DNA of 47,719 nt from Gammaproteobacteria bacterium (lineage in GTDB: Bacteria; Pseudomonadota; Gammaproteobacteria; Xanthomonadales; Marinicellaceae): NCBI GenBank assembly GCA_024280395.1, contig JAJRQG010000017.1, forward strand, positions 1 to 47,719, read 5' to 3'. Every line of letters begins with the position of its first letter. The first letter of the stretch is position 1. Below are positions 41,044-47,719 of this stretch, piece by piece. The notes under the pieces were generated by a model, which had not been told where the DNA came from, ran no database searches, and saw only the letters and a list, made by a program, of their open reading frames with translations. Position numbers and translations under genes: made by a program.

Positions 41044-41597
41044 CGGCCATACCCTGGTATTTTGACATCATGTTCATTATAAGAGCCTTTTTCAGCATTG
41101 CTATGACAGGCAGTACAGTTGCTGAATGAACCTATGTCTTTATTGTTTTTTACGATTCTATAGGGGATTTCATCGTGTTTCCGCACAAAGTACAGAGTTT
41201 TGGTGATTCTGAGTGGAGCATCACTCTTACCCAAGGCTCGCATGATTCGTTTAGAACGTTTGTAGTTAGACTTATCTGCCGAATTTTGAACAAGATAATC
41301 CGTTAGCTCTTTTTGCAAGTCAGCATCTAGCTCGGCGTTTTCATCAAAATGATTCTCTAAGTCTGTCATTATTTTAATCCATGATTTTTCAGGCAGCAAA
41401 CCCGGTTGGTAAGCAAAGTGACAACTGCCACATTCTTCTGCGTAGGTTATATTGCTCACTGGAGCAACATCCAATTGACGAGAATAAGTATTTTTGTACC
41501 CATGTTCTTGCTCTTCATCATGTGTGTTACCGCCCATTATAATACTTGTTGTTAATAATAAGGTAAAAACCAAAGCAACGGTGATAATTGTTTTCAT
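41031..41597 (-). CDS. Diheme cytochrome c (DHC)
   Basis: 188 residues with a signal peptide (TIITVALVFTLLLTTSIIMGG). Two heme sites: ECGSCHFAYQPG, whose Tyr/Pro-rich continuation is DHC-specific, and NCTACHSNAEKG near the end. KIPGYGRW at the C-terminus also marks the family. In Rhodobacter sphaeroides DHC passes electrons between a membrane cytochrome b and SHP. The neighbours here are exactly those partners. It overlaps the PepSY gene and lies 9 bases after shp. Confidence 0.92.
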   Translation of the reverse strand: MKTIITVALVFTLLLTTSIIMGGNTHDEEQEHGYKNTYSRQLDVAPVSNITYAEECGSCHFAYQPGLLPEKSWIKIMTDLENHFDENAELDADLQKELTDYLVQNSADKSNYKRSKRIMRALGKSDAPLRITKTLYFVRKHDEIPYRIVKNNKDIGSFSNCTACHSNAEKGSYNEHDVKIPGYGRWED

Positions 41598-41606
41598 GTG
41601 ATTCTC

Positions 41607-42005
41607 CTATTGAGTTGTTAAATATTTTAGAATATCGACTTGTTCTTGAACGCTACATTCTCGTCCAATAGTCCACTTACAGTTGCGTTTAAACCATTTT
41701 TTGGTTTTTTTGACATCACGAAAACGCTTTAGATTCACACTGCTAGCCATCGGTTCAATCAATTTCCCCGTGCGAATATGTTTGCCGCTCTTTCTCACAT
41801 CAGAACCATGGCAACTGCTACAACTGCGTTCTTTTCCTTTTGATTTTTCTGTAATAAAAACTTTGTTCCACAATAATTTCCCTTGTTCTGCTTTGGGTGT
41901 GATTACCCCTGCTTGTTGGTAACTGTCAAATAATGCTTCTAATGAGCCTGCTTGAATATTCTTGCTAAAAGAGATGGACAGTATAAGGATTAACAATATT
42001 TTCAT
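41607..42005 (-). CDS. SHP-type monoheme cytochrome c (DUF1924)
   Basis: 132 residues with signal peptide (LLILILSISFSKNIQA). One heme site, SCSSCHGSD. The downstream ASSVNLKRFRD segment supplies the Asn that is the unusual sixth heme ligand in sphaeroides heme protein (position inferred). The C-terminus has a Cys pair, RNCKWTIGREC. SHP is high-spin, binds O2 and NO, and is thought to be the terminal acceptor of this small chain. Its start overlaps the cytochrome b stop by 4 bases (ATGA). Confidence 0.9.
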   Translation of the reverse strand: MKILLILILSISFSKNIQAGSLEALFDSYQQAGVITPKAEQGKLLWNKVFITEKSKGKERSCSSCHGSDVRKSGKHIRTGKLIEPMASSVNLKRFRDVKKTKKWFKRNCKWTIGRECSVQEQVDILKYLTTQ

Positions 42006-42592
42006 GATCGGTCCTGCGTATTGTCTTTATTGGCTCTTTTCTTACCATTGAACATGCTCAAAACTAAATTCTCTTTGTGTTGATAACTGGCTGAAAGAAC
42101 GCCCAAAACATGTAGCACAATTAAAAACAGAGTGAAGTTTGCAAAAAACTCATGAACTTCTTCGATTGTGTGTGCGGTAGACTTACTGACATCGGACATC
42201 ACACTTGCAAGTGGCCCTGAAAACTCCTCTGCCCCATAAAGCATCAAGCCAAAAACAGTGGTCATCAGTAGACTTATGATTAATGCCAGAACCATCATGG
42301 CTCCTGCAGGGTTGTGACCAATATAGCGTTTTGCAGAATGGTTTTTAATGTCTTTTATATAAGAGATGGCAGTAGAAGGCTTGACCAAAAAGCTATTGAA
42401 TCGAGCATATCGACTCCCCACAATTCCCCATATAAGTCTAAAAACAATTAAACCCAAGACAACATAACCTGCAATTACATGTATGTCTTCAAAATCATCC
42501 TCAGTTAAGTAAGCCACAGTAAAAGCAACAACCAAACCCCAATGAAAAACCCGAATCAATATATCCCAAACCTTTACGGTATCCTGTGTCAT
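42002..42592 (-). CDS. Cytochrome b561-type membrane subunit
   Basis: 196 residues, four membrane helices with paired heme-ligand His: IRVFHWGLV in helix I, IHVIAGYVVLGL in helix II, and HEFFANF plus IVLHVLGV in the later helices. GHNPAGAMM is typical of the Ni-Fe-hydrogenase-type cytochrome b family. It should take electrons from quinol and pass them to DHC and SHP. First gene of the six-gene operon. GAGGTG serves as ribosome site. Confidence 0.93.
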   Translation of the reverse strand: MTQDTVKVWDILIRVFHWGLVVAFTVAYLTEDDFEDIHVIAGYVVLGLIVFRLIWGIVGSRYARFNSFLVKPSTAISYIKDIKNHSAKRYIGHNPAGAMMVLALIISLLMTTVFGLMLYGAEEFSGPLASVMSDVSKSTAHTIEEVHEFFANFTLFLIVLHVLGVLSASYQHKENLVLSMFNGKKRANKDNTQDRS

Positions 42593-42633
42593 AAATCACC
42601 TCAATTATTAAATAAGGGCAGTTTAAAACACCG

Positions 42634-42653
42634 AGCTGAAATCAAGCTGAAAT
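42634..42653 (-). promoter_or_regulatory. Direct repeat, probable response-regulator site
   Basis: On the minus strand ATTTCAGCT occurs twice (42653 to 42645 and 42642 to 42634) with exact 11-bp phasing. One-turn direct repeats are the normal target of OmpR/PhoB-family dimers. The site lies 42-61 bases before the cytochrome b ATG, overlapping the place of a -35 box; TTATTTAAT further down may be the -10. Confidence 0.65.
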
Positions 42654-42686
42654 GTAGTTAGCAGCAGAAAGGTTATTTAGAATTAA

Positions 42687-42875
42687 TTAAATCACAACTT
42701 TTGTTTTCTTGATTTTATAAAATCCTACATCTTCTAATATTCCATAAACCGATGGCAGTACCAGCATGACGAGCATGGTTGAGGTGAGCATGCCGAAGAC
42801 GATACTTGTCACAAGTGGTACAAGAATTAAGGCTTGGGTGCTGGTTTCAAATAGTAGTGGCACCATTCTTTGCAA
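42687..42875 (-). pseudogene. C-terminal remnant of an RND efflux transporter
   Basis: The reading MVPLLFETSTQALILVPLVT and then VFGMLTSTMLVMLVLPSVYG, ILEDVGF is the end of the last membrane helices of an AcrB/HAE1-like RND pump (full length over 1000 residues). Nothing pump-like lies upstream of about 42870: a stop codon comes shortly before in the same frame. The gene was truncated, leaving ~60 residues. The remnant marks an old rearrangement at the edge of the second accessory region. Confidence 0.8.
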
Positions 42876-42989
42876 GCATTAAATCAATTCGGTATTACAG
42901 CTGCTAATACCTAAACTATTGAAACTAAAAACCGTTTATTTTTAGAATCGATTCGGTTTGATCAACAAGATGTATTTGGTCGCTCCTCC

Positions 42990-43172
42990 ATGCTGTCATT
43001 ACAAGCCATTGATATGGCATTTATTGGTTCTTTAGAGAATTGGAACAATGAAACACAAGAAATTTCAATCAAAAAAATAGCAGGTTACTTTAGGGGAAGT
43101 TTTGGAAAAGAAAATGGGGTTTCTTTGGGGTTTCGGGAGTTTATTAGAATGATCAAAAAATCTAACTTGTGA
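42990..43172 (+). CDS. Unknown small ORF, possibly a 5'-truncated gene
   Basis: 60 residues from the ATG at 42990, ending KKSNL. The same frame is open back to a stop at 42912-42914 and reads plausibly there (FLESIRFDQQDVFGRSSM), so the gene may have lost its 5' end at the rearrangement that also truncated the RND gene. Soluble, no motif recognised. Its 3' end overlaps that of the SWIM gene by 11 bases. Confidence 0.4.
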   Translation: MLSLQAIDMAFIGSLENWNNETQEISIKKIAGYFRGSFGKENGVSLGFREFIRMIKKSNL

Positions 43173-44868
43173 AATTATTATTCAATACTTCCATCATCGC
43201 TCTACGGTTTTTATAGGTTTGTTTAAAATAGACCATGAGTTCTTCTATCTTGCTTTCACTATTGGGTATTTTTGACAATATCTTCATGTATTTGACTACT
43301 TGATTATAAAAAGAGCGTCCAGTTTTTTCGGCATATTTTGTGATGCCTTTTCCGTATAGTTCAATGAGTTCATCAGGATAAAGTTTAATTAAATAATCGC
43401 TATAAGCATCAATTAAATCAATTGCATCGGCATTAATTTGCATCAATTTCAACAATCGCTCAAAATATTTTTCTTCGATAAAAATGTTTGCAATTTCTTG
43501 AGCTGCTCCATAGCCACCAAATTTATTTCTGCCCTTTATTTCATCTAAAATAGACTCACACTTATCTACCCATTGTTTTTTTGTGTAGGTCGATTTTAAT
43601 TGTCTGTAATAATCCATATCACGGTAATTGTTATTAAACAATACCTCTGTCCATTGACGAATATCAGGTTTGCTCTTTTCAAGTTGGGCCACTTCTAATA
43701 ACTTTTTATGCCAATAATCCGTTGTGCCAGGATGTCCTTTTTGATTAGCTATGTCAATGCCTTGTTTACACAAGTCTTTAACGTTTAAATAGTCCTGTGC
43801 ATCCATTGCTTGTTCAACAAGAATTTTGCGTACTTCTGAGTATTTTAAATTTTCTTGAATGATTGTTTTGGCTTCTTTATCTTGGTTACTGTTAAGGTAA
43901 TAATTAATTTTTTCAACCAAATACCGTGTAAGACCATAACTAAATTTACTTAGCTTGGCTTTCTCAATTTGCTTATCCAATAATTTTAAATACTGATTTT
44001 CTTGTTTCTTGGTTGTAATTAATGTAGGCAAAACACCTAAAAAGTCATCATCAAAACTAAAGTCACTGTATTTCTCTTTGGGTAACTCCTTTAGACAATA
44101 CTTGAATAGCTCGTCTTTAAGCTCAGGATGTGCTTTGTCGCAAATTTCAGCAAACAAGCCAAAGGCATCACTAAAAAGCCCACCTGCCGAACCATCAGAA
44201 TCATCCATGTGGTGAATAAATTTAGGCACGTTTTCAATAATGCTTTTACTGATAGCTAATGATTCGGTAATCTTATTGCGGTTGGCGAAATCATAAGCTT
44301 TATTGATTAACTCAATCAATGGACGCTCAAGCTTGTAGGTGGAACGGTAGTCTATAAAACCATAACTGCCCTTTGCTGATTTATAAATATTACGAACAAT
44401 GGTTTGGTATTTTTTATTGATATCTTCATCAAGGTATTCTGCAAAATAAGCAATAAAAGAATTTTTCAGGCCTCGGTTCATCGAAAACTGTTTAACAATA
44501 AAATCTTGCAATTCTTGTTTATCTACTTTATTAAATATTTCATCAATTTTATTTTTATCGGTGACTTTTCTCTTTGGTTTAGTCTTCATTTTTACTTTTG
44601 AATGGGTTTCTTCTGCTAACGCATATAAGGAAGCAACCACATGTTTACAAACAGGACCATGGTCGTAAGGACAGTTACAATCCCACTCAATGATTTCATG
44701 TTCATCCAGTTTAATCACCACTGAATAATCCTGATTGCCCTCAACCAAAGAAGCCCAAGTGCCCATTTTCATGTCCTCCAAATGGGTTACAGAATTGTCC
44801 AAAAAATAGTCGTATCCTCGTTTTAGGATAGTAGAGTCTATTTTGTCATCAAAATTATTTAAGTTCAT
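43162..44868 (-). CDS. SWIM zinc-finger protein
   Basis: 568 residues. The N-terminus holds a SWIM finger: WDCNCPYDHGPVCKHVVASL, with zinc ligands Cys64, Cys66, Cys74 and His76. The remaining ~480 residues are almost wholly helical and look like repeated helix-turn-helix hairpins (TPR-like scaffold); no enzymatic motif seen. SWIM fingers bind DNA or proteins. The start lies 3 bases after the stop of the methylase-specificity gene, so the two are co-transcribed. That makes it a candidate accessory subunit of the RM system (inference). Confidence 0.85.
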   Translation of the reverse strand: MNLNNFDDKIDSTILKRGYDYFLDNSVTHLEDMKMGTWASLVEGNQDYSVVIKLDEHEIIEWDCNCPYDHGPVCKHVVASLYALAEETHSKVKMKTKPKRKVTDKNKIDEIFNKVDKQELQDFIVKQFSMNRGLKNSFIAYFAEYLDEDINKKYQTIVRNIYKSAKGSYGFIDYRSTYKLERPLIELINKAYDFANRNKITESLAISKSIIENVPKFIHHMDDSDGSAGGLFSDAFGLFAEICDKAHPELKDELFKYCLKELPKEKYSDFSFDDDFLGVLPTLITTKKQENQYLKLLDKQIEKAKLSKFSYGLTRYLVEKINYYLNSNQDKEAKTIIQENLKYSEVRKILVEQAMDAQDYLNVKDLCKQGIDIANQKGHPGTTDYWHKKLLEVAQLEKSKPDIRQWTEVLFNNNYRDMDYYRQLKSTYTKKQWVDKCESILDEIKGRNKFGGYGAAQEIANIFIEEKYFERLLKLMQINADAIDLIDAYSDYLIKLYPDELIELYGKGITKYAEKTGRSFYNQVVKYMKILSKIPNSESKIEELMVYFKQTYKNRRAMMEVLNNNFTS

Positions 44869-44871
44869 TTG

Positions 44872-47719
44872 TTATTCTAGGTGTTTTTTAAGAATATCTT
44901 CTTTTTGTTGGGGTATTTGATTGATACTATTTTCAAGTTTAGCTATTTCTTCTTCAATTTTTTTAATTTTTGAAACGATTTTTTGTTGTTCGGAAACTGA
45001 TGGTAGTGGTATTTTGAATTCTTCGAGTTGAACTTTTGTAATAGCTTGTCTTGAGGTTCCACCATCTCCAATCTGTAATAATTTGTTTTTAAACTCCCCA
45101 CTCACTAATATCATTTGTACATATTTTGGAAGAGCTTTTTCATTAGTTCGAATTATAGAGACGTGCTGATTAACTCTAGCAGGAAGATATTTTTCTTCGA
45201 CAATGCAACATCTTGCAACAGAAGCTCCTGTGATATTAAAAAGAATATCATTTTTTTCAACTGTTACATTATCCAGTTTTTTTGCTTGTTCATCATTTAT
45301 AAATGCAAGTCCTTTTTTCACAAAACTATAATCATAAATATTCTGACTTCTAATCAAACTAATGCCATGAGTCTGATAAGATCCCTGACCTCCTTTTGGT
45401 GTAGCTCCACTGCCAATTTTTGTTGTAATATCTTCGAGTCTTGTTAAATGACCTGATGAATTAATAATTATTTTATCTATTTCACCTCTATGTCTTTGGA
45501 TCTTATCAATCGCTTTTTGCTCTTGTTTTTCTAAAATCTCAATTTCAGAAACTATTTTCTCTTGAATGTCTTTTGGTGGGAGAGGGATTTTCATTTCTGA
45601 ATAGAATTCTTTTGGCACCCTTCTATGGCCACTTGCTCCAGTCATGTTTGACTCTGCTATAGTTCTAATCTCTTCACGATTAAGCAATTCAAATAAGTAT
45701 TTAGGTAAGACCTCATCGTTAACTCTGATCACATGAAATTCTGAACTACCTAAACCAACTCCATTTGTTAACTTTGTAGCGATAGCACATTTTCCATTTT
45801 CCATGCAAGGAGTGATTTTAGCTATAATAATATCACTGTTCTTAAAATTACGGTAACTTCCCTTAATTATTTTTTTTAAGTTTCTATCAATTTTTTTATT
45901 AATATACCCAAATACACTTACATCAGCCATTTCAACAAATGAAACCATCAAACTTGAATCTAAGGAAGAGAGTTCTGCTTTTGAAGGGTTTAACTTGGCA
46001 ATAGTAGCTATTCTTTTTAAACTCCATTTACTTTTAAACTTAACTTTTTTTTTAACCGATAATGAAATGGTTTTTTCAAAATCCACTCGATCAAAAGTAA
46101 GCATATCAGCCAAATTTTTGTAACTGATATTCTCTTTTAAATCTGCTGGAATAGCTAAATCAAATTGTCCTGCAAAGGCCTTGTAAATATAGGTGCTGGC
46201 TTTTTCTGGGCTATCAAACGTGTTGGCATCGTATAACTGGGTGCAGTCATCAATACTTTTGCTTCTTTGGATTGGGTGAATGCCTTCGCTGCCTCTGCGC
46301 TTACTAAATTCATATCCTAAAAACTGTTTTTCTTTTTTCTTGTCACCTGTTTTTACTAAGACAATTTTTTGAGGAAGTGCCAATATAAAATAGAGAATCT
46401 TATCTTGTTCAATGGCTAATATGTTGTTCCATTTTTCTTGTTGGTTTTTGGCTTTTATTTTTTTATCGTACTCTTGATAAAGTTCGTGTTGTTGTATTTT
46501 GGCGTTTGGTGTTTTTTGCAACAAAGTTTTGTAATCATCAAATGAAATATGATCCCAAGTGTGGGCAATGTATTTCTGCAGTGGTTTTTCTATGCCATTG
46601 ATAGTGACATCTTGTAGATTGCTAAATACTTTATTGGCCGAAGCTTGAATATTGACCCAGTCGGTGTTTTTTCTTCGTTCTAAAAACAAAGTTACTGTAT
46701 TGGTGCCTGTTGCCATAAAGGTGTTTGAACCCATTTCCGCAATGGCCAACACTTTAAAGTATTTTAATATAATTTCTCGGCTTTGGGTATAAATGCCTGA
46801 GTTGCTTAATATACTGCTGGGCAAGATAATACCCGCAACACCACCGTCTTTTAATAACTGCTTGGTACGTTCGACAAACAAGCATTCTATTTCGCTGCTT
46901 TGATCGGTTAGTTTGCTGTATAAATCAAAAGATTTATTAGCTACTTCACTGTTCATTTGACCTTTAAATGCCGAAACAGAGTAAGGTGGGTTGGAGATAA
47001 TGACATCAAATTGCTTATTGTCTTGTGGATAGGTTTTATCGGTTTTTTTAAGTAAGTTTTTAAATTCGTTTGAGGTTGCAAAATCACCCAATCCATCACC
47101 ATGAATCACTTTTGCTAAACCGTCACCATGTAAATAACAACTGACCTTGGCTGTTTTAACTAAGCGGTAATCTTTTTCGATAGCATAGACGTATTTTTCT
47201 GCCCAATCAAATTGAACACGTTGGAAGCCGTCAATTTGTCTTCGGGTTTCGGGTTTAAAGTCTTCTAGCTTCAGATTATCAATATATTTTTGAACTTGCT
47301 CCATTGATTCGGTTATAAAATGTCCACTGCCTGCGGCATAGTCAATTATTGTTGGCAGTAAATCATTTTTATAGCCTGTTTTGATTTTTTTAGCTGTGAT
47401 TGCTTGAAGTGGTAAACTCTTGATAATAAATCGAGCAATGGGAACAGGTGTGAAGAACTGACCTGACTCTTGTTTTAATCCTGTGGTTAACAGCATTTCA
47501 AAAAAATCACTTAAAAACTGTTGCCTATAATTGTATCTGATTTGATAGACTTGAAGTAGTTCAACAACTTCTTTAACGACTTTGGCATTTTCTTGAAACG
47601 AGGCATCATCAAAAACTTCTTTAATGGCAAATTCATTGTTTTTCTTTAGTCTAATTTCAGTGAGTATATCTTTGATTTCATCGCGGTACTGTTCATCAAC
47701 TTGTTGAAACCTTGCATCA
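44872..47719 (-). CDS. Fused adenine methylase-specificity protein (HsdM-HsdS-like), 5' end outside window
   Basis: The frame is open to the right edge, giving 948 residues. An N-terminal helical region precedes motif X SGQFFTPVPIARFI, motif I DYAAGSGHFI and motif IV SNPPYSV. The C-terminal ~390 residues are an HsdS-like specificity part: TRD1 from KWSLKRIATIAKLNPSK, a helical spacer (IVSEIEILEKQEQKAIDKI), TRD2 from LTRLEDITTKIGSGATP, and a second helix repeat (QQKIVSKIKKIEEEIAKL). The two TRDs predict a bipartite target. Whether a nuclease domain sits at the missing N-terminus (type IIG/BcgI-like) or on a separate gene (type I) cannot be seen. The SWIM gene follows in the operon. Confidence 0.88.
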   Translation of the reverse strand, partial: DARFQQVDEQYRDEIKDILTEIRLKKNNEFAIKEVFDDASFQENAKVVKEVVELLQVYQIRYNYRQQFLSDFFEMLLTTGLKQESGQFFTPVPIARFIIKSLPLQAITAKKIKTGYKNDLLPTIIDYAAGSGHFITESMEQVQKYIDNLKLEDFKPETRRQIDGFQRVQFDWAEKYVYAIEKDYRLVKTAKVSCYLHGDGLAKVIHGDGLGDFATSNEFKNLLKKTDKTYPQDNKQFDVIISNPPYSVSAFKGQMNSEVANKSFDLYSKLTDQSSEIECLFVERTKQLLKDGGVAGIILPSSILSNSGIYTQSREIILKYFKVLAIAEMGSNTFMATGTNTVTLFLERRKNTDWVNIQASANKVFSNLQDVTINGIEKPLQKYIAHTWDHISFDDYKTLLQKTPNAKIQQHELYQEYDKKIKAKNQQEKWNNILAIEQDKILYFILALPQKIVLVKTGDKKKEKQFLGYEFSKRRGSEGIHPIQRSKSIDDCTQLYDANTFDSPEKASTYIYKAFAGQFDLAIPADLKENISYKNLADMLTFDRVDFEKTISLSVKKKVKFKSKWSLKRIATIAKLNPSKAELSSLDSSLMVSFVEMADVSVFGYINKKIDRNLKKIIKGSYRNFKNSDIIIAKITPCMENGKCAIATKLTNGVGLGSSEFHVIRVNDEVLPKYLFELLNREEIRTIAESNMTGASGHRRVPKEFYSEMKIPLPPKDIQEKIVSEIEILEKQEQKAIDKIQRHRGEIDKIIINSSGHLTRLEDITTKIGSGATPKGGQGSYQTHGISLIRSQNIYDYSFVKKGLAFINDEQAKKLDNVTVEKNDILFNITGASVARCCIVEEKYLPARVNQHVSIIRTNEKALPKYVQMILVSGEFKNKLLQIGDGGTSRQAITKVQLEEFKIPLPSVSEQQKIVSKIKKIEEEIAKLENSINQIPQQKEDILKKHLE

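Noticed and set aside
45115-45447. Plus-strand ORF of 110 residues within the specificity domain
   Set aside because: Cys/Phe/Asn-rich antisense frame with no start context; the minus strand encodes a clear TRD.
1-47719. CRISPR array
   Set aside because: No set of three or more regularly spaced identical direct repeats was seen, and no cas genes.

Overview
The window reads as chromosome of an AT-rich gammaproteobacterium with sulfur-oxidising capacity. Pointers are a histidine-operon attenuator of the enteric type, PilT/PilU, a TorF-type porin beside glnK-amtB, a split glycine decarboxylase (gcvPB), SoxB and a DoxD-DoxA fusion, and an SHP/DHC/cytochrome b module. I cannot name the genus from sequence alone. 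No rRNA, tRNA or CRISPR array was seen.

Layout. 1-700: 5' part of hisG (minus strand, running off the left edge), preceded by a complete attenuator: a His-rich leader peptide, alternative pairings and an intrinsic terminator. 700-9470: accessory/defence island with degenerate intergenic repeats, a Fic-protein remnant, an RloA/RloB pair, a TIR-domain protein directly behind a one-polypeptide (type IIG-like) restriction-modification enzyme, two small unknown genes divergent from it, an IS200-type element whose transposase has an amber stop, and a ~165 bp imperfect palindrome. 9477-12618: GST, then torF-glnK-amtB for nitrogen. 12851-18246: a degenerate GGDEF protein, then a plus-strand sulfur/redox group (thioredoxin-like, SirB2, metallo-beta-lactamase-fold lipoprotein, DoxDA, DUF302) and an ASCH protein.

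18251-25773: PhzF with a MerR regulator and its operator-promoter, a DUF885 metallopeptidase lipoprotein, YjbQ, a GGDEF-EAL protein, a DUF3095 cyclase-like protein and a tiny membrane protein. 25940-35571: SoxB, PdxJ, DgkA, GcvPB, a TonB-dependent receptor and an RpfC/BarA-like hybrid kinase. 35751-38758: pilT, pilU and a voltage-gated K+ channel with a C-terminal zinc ribbon. 38763-42592: a six-gene operon of cytochrome b, SHP, diheme cytochrome c, PepSY protein, response regulator and histidine kinase, with an 11-bp-phased direct repeat upstream that looks like the regulator's own site. 42650-47719: a second accessory region with an RND-pump remnant, an unknown ORF, a SWIM zinc-finger protein and a fused modification-specificity (HsdM-HsdS-like) enzyme that runs off the right edge.

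The best candidates for new biology are the RM-TIR operon, the RM(MS)-SWIM operon and the small gene pair divergent from the first RM enzyme. The best-supported regulatory finding is the his attenuator. All functions are inferred from reading protein motifs; no database search was possible.
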